Source of the DNA: an uncultured Acidimicrobiales bacterium
Lineage (GTDB): Bacteria; Actinomycetota; Acidimicrobiia; Acidimicrobiales; Iamiaceae
Assembly (NCBI GenBank): GCA_937926025.1
Contig: CALANQ010000222.1
Coordinates: 1 to 10,283 of the forward strand
DNA: 10,283 bases
Reading direction: 5' to 3'
Positions 4,890-10,283 of this stretch are shown here, in pieces (the first letter of the stretch is position 1; the number at the start of each line of letters is the position of its first letter). The notes under the pieces are model-generated. The model was given only the letters and a program-made list of their open reading frames with translations. It was not told the origin of the DNA and ran no database searches. The position numbers and the translations under genes were made by a program.

Positions 4890-5718
4890 GGACGCCCGCC
4901 TCGCCGCCGCCCTCTGGGAGACGGGCGGCTGGGAGGCCACCAACATCGCCGCCGCCGTGGTGGCCCCTAGCGGGGCCGTCGCCACCATCGGGCCCGGCGA
5001 CCGCTCGTTCCGCCTGGCCTCGGTCACCAAGCTGCTCACCGCCTACGCGTGCCTCGTGGCCGTCGAGGAGGGGACGCTCGACCTCGACGAGCCCACCGGC
5101 CCGCCCGGGGTGACGGTCCGGCACCTGCTCGCCCACGCCGGCGGCTACGGCTTCGACACCGGCGTGCTGCTGCTGCCGGAGCGCAAGCGCATCTACTCCA
5201 ACACCGGCTTCGACGCCCTGGCCGAGCACCTGGCCCACGCCGCCGGCATGCCGGCCACGGACTACCTGGAGCTGGCGGTGTTCGAGCCGCTGAAGATGGA
5301 CCACACCGATGTGCGGGGCGGGTCGCTCGCCCACGGGGCCTGGTCCACCGGCGCCGACCTGGCCCGGTTCGCCGCCGAGCTGCTGCGGCCGACGCTGATC
5401 CACCCGGAGACGCTGGCCGAGGCCACCACGGTGGCGTACCCGGACCTGGCCGGGATCCTGCCCGGCATCGGGCCGCAGAACCCCAACGACTGGGGCCTCG
5501 GCTTCGAGATCCGCGGCTACAAGACCCCGCACTGGACCGGGCGCACCAACTCGCCCGGCACGTTCGGGCACTTCGGCGCCTCGGGCACGTTCTTGTGGGT
5601 CGACCCGGCCGTGGCCCGCAGCCTGCTGGTCCTGACGGACCGGAACTTCGGGCCGTGGGCGCTGGAGGCGTGGCCGCCGTTGTCCGACGCCGTCATCGCC
5701 GCCCTCCCGCCCGCCTGA
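4882..5718 (+). CDS. Serine hydrolase of the beta-lactamase class C / penicillin-binding family
   Basis: The 278-residue product carries all three active-site elements of the fold. SVTK at 47-50 is the SxxK box with nucleophile S47 and base K50. YSN at 105-107 is the YxN box. HFGASG at 230-235 stands for the KTG-like (HxG) box. The family hydrolyses or transfers amide and ester bonds (beta-lactams, D-amino peptides, short esters); the exact substrate cannot be read from the sequence. There is no signal peptide or membrane segment, since the N-terminus MSEDARLAAALWETGG is polar, so it should stay in the cytoplasm. That argues against a cell-wall or antibiotic role and for an esterase or peptidase role. 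It is shorter than typical class C enzymes (about 350-400). The ATG at 4882 overlaps the previous frame by 8 bases. It ends in a hairpin facing a convergent gene. Confidence 0.9.
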   Translation: MSEDARLAAALWETGGWEATNIAAAVVAPSGAVATIGPGDRSFRLASVTKLLTAYACLVAVEEGTLDLDEPTGPPGVTVRHLLAHAGGYGFDTGVLLLPERKRIYSNTGFDALAEHLAHAAGMPATDYLELAVFEPLKMDHTDVRGGSLAHGAWSTGADLARFAAELLRPTLIHPETLAEATTVAYPDLAGILPGIGPQNPNDWGLGFEIRGYKTPHWTGRTNSPGTFGHFGASGTFLWVDPAVARSLLVLTDRNFGPWALEAWPPLSDAVIAALPPA

Positions 5719-5734
5719 TCGGCAGGACCGGGGC

Positions 5735-5751
5735 GCCCGTCCGGGACGGGC
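5735..5751. terminator. Hairpin between convergent genes, candidate bidirectional terminator
   Basis: GCCCGTC-CGG-GACGGGC gives a perfect 7-base-pair GC-rich stem with a 3-base loop. It occupies most of the 33-base gap between the stop codons ending at 5718 (+) and 5752 (-). No run of T follows on either strand, so it would be a terminator of the T-less kind reported in Actinomycetota, if it acts at all. Confidence 0.55.
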
Positions 5752-6705
5752 TCAGGCGGCGAACGACGTGGTGATGATGCGGCCGGACCGTTCGGTGACC
5801 GACGGCGCCAGGCTCTCCACCACGAAGCTGCGCTGGAGCCAGCGATCGGTCCCGTCGAAGCGGGCCTGGAAGGGCCGGCGGCCGTGCACGCAGCGGGTGT
5901 TGTCGACGATGAGCAGGTCGCCGTCGTCGAGGACGATCTCCCGGCGGCGCTCGGCCACCACGGCGATGAGCTCCTGGTGTGCGGCCCGGGCCTCAGGCGT
6001 CTCGCCGAGGGTGAGCTCCTCGTCCCAGCACAGCCACGGCTGCTCGTCGGTGCCGCCGAGCACCGGGCGGGCCGGGCCGTACGGCACGCCGGGCCGACCG
6101 CCGAAGGACTCGTCGACCGCGGTGCGGAAGAGCGGCTTCCGCAGGGTCGCCACCGTGTCCGGGTGCAGGCCTGGGAGGAGGTCCTCGACGGACGCCAGGG
6201 TGGTGGCGGCTCCGGGATCGCCCCGGAGGCAGAGCAGCAGCAGGTAGCGGGGACCGTGCGGGTGGAACGCGGTCTCGGTGTGGAACGCCAGGTCCACGCC
6301 CGACGACGTCGAGGTCTGGCGGCCGATGTCGGCCCTGGTGGGCACCAGGTTCTGCACGATCGAGCCGCCGTGCTCGGGCAGGTAGCCGACCGGCTCGCCC
6401 AGCAGCCGGGCCACGGCCAGCAGCACCTGCTCCGACCGCAGGTCCTTGCTGGTGGGCGCCGTGGGGCTGGCCGGGGTTGCGGGGACGGTGCCGGTGGGGA
6501 CGTCGCGCAGCAGCAGCGCGCCCGTGGGGCCGGGCTGGTGGGCGAACGCCTCGATGGCGGCCACCAGTTCCGGGGAGAACAACCGCCCGGCCCGGGCGGC
6601 GTCGGCGACGAAGGCTTCGTCGTCGGGCCGCAGTCCGGGCGCAGGCGGAAGCGGGGAGATCATCGAGGACCCCGTGCGGCGGGTGGGGAGCGTTGCGACG
6701 GCCAC
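5752..6705 (-). CDS. Fe(II)/2-oxoglutarate-dependent oxygenase, TauD/AsnO type
   Basis: The start is GTG at 6705, fixed by GAGGAGG 8 bases upstream; the frame extends to 6837 but lacks such a site. The product has 317 residues. HTE at 142-144 and H274 (in NTRCVHGRRPF) give the HxE...H iron facial triad. R288 or R292 (DRWLQRSF) would hold the 2-oxoglutarate carboxylate. The glutamate in place of the usual aspartate, followed by AFHPHGPRYLLLLCLR, is characteristic of the L-asparagine oxygenase / clavaminate synthase branch, which hydroxylates the beta carbon of amino acids such as Asn or Arg. So the likely reaction is hydroxylation of a free or carrier-bound amino acid; the substrate is not determined. 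No peptide-synthetase gene is in view, so an antibiotic pathway is not shown. It lies downstream of an RpiR regulator with a dyad in between. Confidence 0.88.
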   Translation of the reverse strand: MAVATLPTRRTGSSMISPLPPAPGLRPDDEAFVADAARAGRLFSPELVAAIEAFAHQPGPTGALLLRDVPTGTVPATPASPTAPTSKDLRSEQVLLAVARLLGEPVGYLPEHGGSIVQNLVPTRADIGRQTSTSSGVDLAFHTETAFHPHGPRYLLLLCLRGDPGAATTLASVEDLLPGLHPDTVATLRKPLFRTAVDESFGGRPGVPYGPARPVLGGTDEQPWLCWDEELTLGETPEARAAHQELIAVVAERRREIVLDDGDLLIVDNTRCVHGRRPFQARFDGTDRWLQRSFVVESLAPSVTERSGRIITTSFAA

Positions 6706-6713
6706 GGTGGGAT

Positions 6714-6720
6714 CCTCCTC
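6714..6720 (-). promoter_or_regulatory. Shine-Dalgarno site that sets the oxygenase start
   Basis: Read on the minus strand, GAGGAGG is followed after 8 bases (ATCCCACC) by the GTG at 6705. It is the strongest ribosome binding site in the window. It selects the GTG over the later ATG at residue 15 and over longer in-frame starts. Confidence 0.85.
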
Positions 6721-6728
6721 GAGCGTTA

Positions 6729-6746
6729 GAAACGTGTGTTTCACAC
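6729..6746. promoter_or_regulatory. Operator candidate upstream of the oxygenase gene
   Basis: Two overlapping dyads are present: GAAAC-GTGT-GTTTC (6729-6742) and GTGTG-TTT-CACAC (6734-6746), both perfect with 5-base arms. They lie 24-41 bases before the GTG and overlap a possible -10 box (TAGTGT on the minus strand). RpiR-family regulators are often reported to bind TGAAA/TTTCA-like dyads, and an RpiR gene lies just upstream, so it is the natural candidate binder. Confidence 0.55.
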
Positions 6747-6783
6747 TAGCACGAGAATGAAATACCCATTGCAGACCCTCAGA

Positions 6784-6799
6784 CCCTCGGAGCCGAGGG
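6784..6799 (-). terminator. Hairpin after the RpiR gene
   Basis: CCCTCG-GAGC-CGAGGG forms a 6-base-pair stem with a 4-base loop (7 pairs if the loop is read as AG), starting 4 bases after the regulator's stop codon. No T-run follows. It may end or weaken the upstream transcript before the oxygenase gene, which then would rely on its own promoter. Directly beyond it lies a short tandem repeat (CAGACCCT twice). Confidence 0.45.
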
Positions 6800-6803
6800 G
6801 CGG

Positions 6804-7673
6804 TCAGCCGTCGGTGAGGGCGCCCAGGGCCTGCCACGTGCGCTCGACGCGGTCGAGGTCCTCGGTGGCGTCGTCGCGCAGGGCCTCGGCCACGCCGGCC
6901 ACCAGGGCCGCCAGCAGGGCCAGGGCGCCGACGTAGTTGTCGAAGGGGCCGATGCCTTCGCCCTCGACCACCAGCAGGACGCGCGCGCCCTTGGCCAGCG
7001 GCGACCCCGGGCCGTCGGTGAGGGCGATGAGCTCCGCCCCCTCCCCCACGGCGTGGGTGACGGCCTGCAGCAGCCAGCGGTCGTAGCGGCGGAGGTCCAG
7101 GGCCAGCACGACGTCGCCGGGGCTGAGGCGGGCGATCGACTGGCCGACGGCCACCGGCGTGCCGCTCAGCACCTCGACCCCCGAGCGCAGCATGTGCAGC
7201 TCGTCGCCGGCGTGGCCGGCGATCCCCGCTCCGGCGTCGCCGGCGATCACCACCACCCGGCGGCCCGGATCGGCCAGGAGGGTGACGGCGTGGTCGAACG
7301 CGCTGCGGTCCATGCCGGCGAGGGTGGCCTCCACCGCGGCGGTGGACGTGGCCAGGGCCCGGGCGACCACGTCGCCCGGCGGCAGGTCGCGGATCCGGCT
7401 GGCGGCGGGGCGCAGGCGGTCCGACAGCTCGCCCTGCGCCGCTTCCTGGAGCCCGATGAAGCCCTCGTAGCCGAGCCGGGTGGCCAGGCGCACCACGGAG
7501 GCGCCGCTGGCGCCGGCCTGCTTGGCCACGTCGGCCACGGTGCCGAACGCCACCAGCTGCGGGTCGGCCAACACGGCGTCGGCGATGCGGCGCTGGGCAG
7601 GGCTCAGCTTCGACGAGGCGGCGCGGATCCGAGCCGCCACGCCTTCGCCGGAAGCTCCCTTGCCGTCACCCAT
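6804..7673 (-). CDS. MurR/RpiR-family transcription regulator (HTH + SIS domain)
   Basis: The 289-residue product has the two-domain plan of the family at normal length. The N-terminal HTH (about 18-85) contains LSPAQRRIADAVLADP, then TVADVAKQAGASGASVVRLATRLGYEGF, close to the family signature VAxxAGVSxATVxRxxxxLGFxGF. A linker is followed by a SIS sugar-phosphate-binding fold at about 137-240, with RRVVVIAGDAGAGIAG and GAELIALTDGPGSPLAKGA. In family members the SIS domain senses a phosphosugar or a related small phosphorylated ligand and changes DNA binding. Here the ligand-loop serines of typical SIS domains are partly replaced by Gly/Ala (GDAGAGIAG), so the ligand may differ. The gene lies 42 bases after a phosphotransferase gene and 98 bases before an oxygenase gene, all on one strand. 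It probably controls the oxygenase and perhaps the whole group. Confidence 0.9.
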   Translation of the reverse strand: MGDGKGASGEGVAARIRAASSKLSPAQRRIADAVLADPQLVAFGTVADVAKQAGASGASVVRLATRLGYEGFIGLQEAAQGELSDRLRPAASRIRDLPPGDVVARALATSTAAVEATLAGMDRSAFDHAVTLLADPGRRVVVIAGDAGAGIAGHAGDELHMLRSGVEVLSGTPVAVGQSIARLSPGDVVLALDLRRYDRWLLQAVTHAVGEGAELIALTDGPGSPLAKGARVLLVVEGEGIGPFDNYVGALALLAALVAGVAEALRDDATEDLDRVERTWQALGALTDG

Positions 7674-7715
7674 CCCTCGATCCTGCCAGCCGCCGACCCC
7701 ACCGGGCGACCGAGA

Positions 7716-8747
7716 TCAGTAGTGGACCGAGGCCTCGCCGTTGAACCGGTCGATGTAGTGGATGCCGCGCAGCGTCTGGGACAGCCGCTGGTAGGGGTGG
7801 TGCTTGTGCAGCCGGGCCAGCGGCTCCTGCGGCGGGTAGGCGAGCAGCTCGCGCACGTCCCAGGCGATGCTGTAGAGGCGCACCCGATCCAGCTGGCGGG
7901 GGTGGGAGAACAGCTCCGGGTACTCCTCGGCCAGCCACCACGGCACCTCGGCGTAGTCCTCGGCCTTGGTCAGGTGCTCGTAGTCCGGCGCCACGTGGAG
8001 GTGCGGGAGGGCGCAGAACCGCAGGAGCACATCGAGGTCCAGGTCGGGCGGGCCGGGTCGGGCGTACTCGAAGTCCAGGAGGGCCGTGACCTCGGCGCCG
8101 TCCCACAGGATGTTCTCGAACGTCAGGTCGCCGTGGACGATGGTGGTGGCGTCGAACGGGTCGAGCGCCGGGGCCATGTCCGAGACCATGCGGGTCACGT
8201 CGGCCATGAACGTCGGGTCGATGTTCGGCATCTGGCTGAGGCGGGCCACCGCGTTGAGCAGCCGCTGCACGGCCTGGCTGCCCGACGGGGCGGGGTCCAG
8301 CAGCTGGGGCACGTCGTGCAGGCCGTCGAGCCGGGGGCACGGCGTGCGGTGCACCGCCTTGAGCCGCTCCGCGATCTGGTGGACCGCGTCGCGCCGGGCC
8401 ATGGGGCTCAGGTCCGGCCACGCCCGGCTGAGCGGGATCCCGGGCAGCCGCTGGGCCACCAGCCAGTCGCTGCCCACCTCGCCACCGTGCTGGATGATCT
8501 GCGGGTAGCCGACCTCGTCGGGCAGCACCTGGGACAGCACGGCCTCGCGGTGGAGCCGCATGCTGGCGTCGCGGTTGAGCCGGACCACCAGGTCCGGGGT
8601 GAGCCACACCTCGTTGGTGACGCTGTCAGCGCGGATGAGGCCGGCGGACGAGGCGCCGATCGACTGCAGGGCGCCGAGGGCGCGGGCCCGCCCGAGGCCG
8701 GTGGCCATCGGCGAGCCGAGGGAGGGAGTGAGCTGCGTGCGGTCCAC
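7716..8747 (-). CDS. Phosphotransferase of the aminoglycoside phosphotransferase (APH) / choline kinase fold
   Basis: The 343-residue product shows the kinase core. VHGDLTFENIL at 204-214 is the Brenner-type catalytic motif HxDxxxxN, with base D207 and metal ligand N212. LLDFEYA at 223-229 holds the second metal ligand, D225. The N-lobe has LIRADSVTNEVWL and VVRLNRD, where the ATP-anchoring lysine seems to be replaced by arginine (R56), which occurs in some members. The family moves the ATP gamma-phosphate to hydroxyls of small molecules (aminoglycosides, choline, homoserine, sugars). Substrate cannot be assigned; resistance is not implied. The C-terminal region rich in W and Y (EVPWWLAEEYPELF) probably forms the substrate pocket. 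The start is uncertain: GTG at 8747 has a weak GGAA upstream, and ATG at 8708 is the alternative. It is the first gene of the leftward group with the RpiR regulator. Confidence 0.87.
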   Translation of the reverse strand: MDRTQLTPSLGSPMATGLGRARALGALQSIGASSAGLIRADSVTNEVWLTPDLVVRLNRDASMRLHREAVLSQVLPDEVGYPQIIQHGGEVGSDWLVAQRLPGIPLSRAWPDLSPMARRDAVHQIAERLKAVHRTPCPRLDGLHDVPQLLDPAPSGSQAVQRLLNAVARLSQMPNIDPTFMADVTRMVSDMAPALDPFDATTIVHGDLTFENILWDGAEVTALLDFEYARPGPPDLDLDVLLRFCALPHLHVAPDYEHLTKAEDYAEVPWWLAEEYPELFSHPRQLDRVRLYSIAWDVRELLAYPPQEPLARLHKHHPYQRLSQTLRGIHYIDRFNGEASVHY

Positions 8748-8758
8748 CAGGCGGTTCC

Positions 8759-8768
8759 ATCGGCCGAT
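8759..8768. promoter_or_regulatory. 10-base palindrome before the phosphotransferase gene
   Basis: ATCGGCCGAT is perfectly self-complementary and lies 12-21 bases upstream of the GTG at 8747. It could be an operator, but it is short and GC-rich, so chance is a real possibility. It does not resemble the GTGTG/GAAAC dyads before the oxygenase gene. Confidence 0.3.
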
Positions 8769-8839
8769 CTGAACGCTTCGTGAGCCAAACGGACTACGGA
8801 GCGCGCCGAGCCACGATGGCGTCCCGCACGTCAGGTTGT

Positions 8840-8883
8840 GATCAGGTCTGGATCAGGTCTGGATCAGAGCCAGATCAGAGCTG
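8840..8883. repeat. 11-base tandem repeat, four units, spanning a gene end
   Basis: The units are GATCAGGTCTG (8840-8850), GATCAGGTCTG (8851-8861), GATCAGAGCCA (8862-8872) and GATCAGAGCTG (8873-8883). The first two are identical and all share GATCAG. The last unit contains the stop codon and final codons (DQL) of the acyl-CoA dehydrogenase, so the array grew out of, or into, the 3' end of that gene. A diverged further copy may lie at 8830-8839. No hairpin terminator is obvious. Confidence 0.88.
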
Positions 8884-10283
8884 GTCGGCGGTGAGGGCGA
8901 AGAGATCCGCCTTGCCGGCCTTGACCGGAGCGACCAGGCCGTGGACCTGCGGCAGCAGGTGCTCGGCGAAGAAGCGGGCCGTCACCAGCTTCACCTCGGC
9001 CACGTCGGCGTCGGCCGAACCGGCGTCGATGAGGCGCTTGGCGGCCAGGCCCTGCTGGGCCATCAGCCAGCCGGCCACCGTGGTGGCGAAGAGGCGCTGG
9101 TAGGGGGTGGCGGCGGAGAGGGCCTGCACCGGGTCGGCGAGGCCCTCGTTCAGGATCCAGCCGGTGGCGTCCTCGAGGGCGTCGACCGCGGCGGCCAGCT
9201 CCCGGTGGATGACGGCAAGGTCGTCGCCGGCGCCCGAGAGCTCCTCGATGGTGGCCTTCATGCGGGCGACCTGGTCGTTGTAGACGCCGCCGGCGCGCAT
9301 CGGCAGCTTGCGGCCGACGAGGTCCATGGCCTGGATGCCGTTGGTGCCCTCGTAGATCTGGGTGATCTTGGTGTCCCGGTAGTACTGGGCGACGCCGGTC
9401 TCCTCGATGAAGCCCATGCCGCCGTGCACCTGGATGCCGAGCGACGTGACGGTCTCGGCCACGTCGGTGCAGTAGCTCTTGGTGAGCGGGATCAGCAGGT
9501 CGACCATCTCCTGGGCGGCCGTGCGGGTGGGCTCGTCGGCGCCGTAGCGCAGCACGTCGATCTGCTCGGCCACCTTGTAGGCGAGGAGCCGCATCGACTC
9601 CGTGTACGCCTTCATGGTGAAGAGCTGGCGGCGCACGTCGGGGTGCTCGATGATGAACGACTTCTCGCCGCGGGCGGCACCGGGCGCGTAGCCCTGCTTG
9701 CGCTCCTTGGCGTAGCTGAGGGCGTGCTGGTAGCTGCGCTCCGCCAGGCCGAGGCCCTCGACGCCGACGCCGAGGCGGGCGTTGTTCATCATCGTGAACA
9801 TGTACCGCATGCCGGCGTTCTCCTCGCCGATCAGGTAGCCGATGGCCCCGTCGGAGCGGTCGCCGTAGGCGAGGATGCAGGTGGGGCTGGCCTTGATGCC
9901 CATCTTGTGCTCGACCGACACGATGTGGACGTCGTTGCGCTCGCCGAGGCTGCCGTCGTCGTTCACCAGGAACTTGGGGACGATGAACAGCGAGATGCCC
10001 TTGGTGCCGGCGGGGGCGTCGGGCGTCCGGGCCAGGACCAGGTGGACGATGTTGTCGGTGAAGGGGTGCTCGCCGAAGGTGATGAAGATCTTCTGGCCGG
10101 TGATGCGGTAGGAGCCGTCGTCCTGCTTGACGGCCTTGGTGCGCAGGGCGCCGACGTCGGAGCCGGCGTCGGGCTCGGTGAGGTTCATCGAACCGGTCCA
10201 CTCGGCGGACACCATCTTCAGGAGGTACTTCTCCTTCTGCTCCTCCGACCCGTGGTGGAGGATGGCGTCGATGGCGCCCTGGG
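8875..10283 (-). CDS. Acyl-CoA dehydrogenase, long DmdC/FadE-like type, N-terminus outside window
   Basis: The last 468 residues are present; the frame continues past the right edge, where it reads QGAIDAILHHGSEEQKEKYL. An internal ATG at 10215 is not the start, since conserved sequence precedes it. MNLTEPDAGSD and YRITGQKIFITFGEH belong to the FAD-binding middle domain. YEGTNGIQAMDLVGRKL carries the likely catalytic glutamate (codon 9349-9351). HGGMGFIEE is also typical. About 125 residues after it form the extra helical C-terminal domain found in the roughly 600-residue members of the family, such as DmdC. The enzyme takes two hydrogens from an acyl-CoA to make the 2-enoyl-CoA and passes electrons to ETF; it is cytoplasmic. 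Substrate may be a fatty acyl-CoA or 3-methylthiopropionyl-CoA; sequence alone does not separate these. The stop codon sits in a tandem repeat. Confidence 0.93.
   Translation of the reverse strand, partial: QGAIDAILHHGSEEQKEKYLLKMVSAEWTGSMNLTEPDAGSDVGALRTKAVKQDDGSYRITGQKIFITFGEHPFTDNIVHLVLARTPDAPAGTKGISLFIVPKFLVNDDGSLGERNDVHIVSVEHKMGIKASPTCILAYGDRSDGAIGYLIGEENAGMRYMFTMMNNARLGVGVEGLGLAERSYQHALSYAKERKQGYAPGAARGEKSFIIEHPDVRRQLFTMKAYTESMRLLAYKVAEQIDVLRYGADEPTRTAAQEMVDLLIPLTKSYCTDVAETVTSLGIQVHGGMGFIEETGVAQYYRDTKITQIYEGTNGIQAMDLVGRKLPMRAGGVYNDQVARMKATIEELSGAGDDLAVIHRELAAAVDALEDATGWILNEGLADPVQALSAATPYQRLFATTVAGWLMAQQGLAAKRLIDAGSADADVAEVKLVTARFFAEHLLPQVHGLVAPVKAGKADLFALTADQL

Noticed and set aside
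4621..5571. Minus-strand frame of 316 codons opposite the serine hydrolase
   Set aside because: It is compositionally biased and lacks motifs, while the plus frame has SxxK, YxN and HxG boxes in order.
7716..8747. Aminoglycoside resistance gene
   Set aside because: The fold is shared by many metabolic kinases and the sequence shows no resistance-subfamily feature, so only the fold is reported.
7053..8783. Plus-strand frame of 576 codons opposite the RpiR and phosphotransferase genes
   Set aside because: Its product is a low-complexity Gly/Val/His/Arg/Gln-rich sequence with no domain. It is the mirror frame of two well-supported minus-strand genes, as is usual in very GC-rich DNA.
8840..8883. 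Possible CRISPR array
   Set aside because: Units are 11 bases in direct tandem with no spacers, and no cas gene is near.
8864..10201. Minus-strand frame of 445 codons overlapping the acyl-CoA dehydrogenase
   Set aside because: The product is almost only Arg, Pro, Gly, Ala and His, and the other frame carries every acyl-CoA dehydrogenase motif.
8875..10283. Assignment as DmdC of dimethylsulfoniopropionate breakdown
   Set aside because: The sequence resembles that subgroup, but long-chain members of the same family look alike and no other dmd gene is in view, so no gene symbol is given.
1..10283. tRNA gene or attachment-site repeat marking the element boundary
   Set aside because: I found no cloverleaf-like sequence near 4680 and no direct repeat that could be an att core within the window; the other boundary lies outside it.

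Overview
The window comes from a very GC-rich bacterium, most likely a high-GC Actinomycetota. The third codon position is almost all G/C in the right half, GTG starts are frequent, and the acyl-CoA dehydrogenase and RpiR-type genes are typical of that phylum. The class Acidimicrobiia is a plausible home, but that is only an impression.

Left part (1-4683): the early/regulatory end of an integrated mobile element, most likely a prophage. Ten minus-strand genes run leftward from 4284 off the left edge. Every one of the nine junctions is a 4-base ATGA or GTGA stop/start overlap, so this looks like one translationally coupled operon. It holds a small HTH protein first, then two unknowns, a 428-residue cysteine-rich protein, a ParB-like HTH protein with a zinc-binding-type motif, two short proteins that look like relatives of each other, a coiled-coil protein, and two tiny membrane proteins. 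Several of these have the look of actinophage early genes. An 84-base divergent control region (4285-4368), full of TTGCA/TGCAA dyads and with a promoter in each direction, separates them from a rightward repressor-like HTH gene (4369-4683). The arrangement resembles a lysis/lysogeny switch. No integrase or structural phage gene is in view.

Junction (about 4680): codon use changes to the host pattern. A 69-residue orphan reading frame overlaps the repressor-like gene on one side and a serine hydrolase gene on the other. It may be the remnant of a host gene cut by insertion.

Right part (4882-10283): host-like metabolic genes. A beta-lactamase-fold serine hydrolase (+) faces a leftward group across a short hairpin. 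That group is a phosphotransferase of the APH fold, then a MurR/RpiR regulator with a SIS domain, then an Fe(II)/2-oxoglutarate oxygenase of the TauD/AsnO type. A dyad lies between regulator and oxygenase and is a candidate RpiR operator. Next is an 11-base tandem repeat that includes the stop codon of a long acyl-CoA dehydrogenase, which runs off the right edge.

The window has no tRNA, rRNA, CRISPR array or recognisable defence system. The least explained parts are the phage-type switch, the orphan frame at the junction, and the three-gene oxygenase/RpiR/phosphotransferase group.
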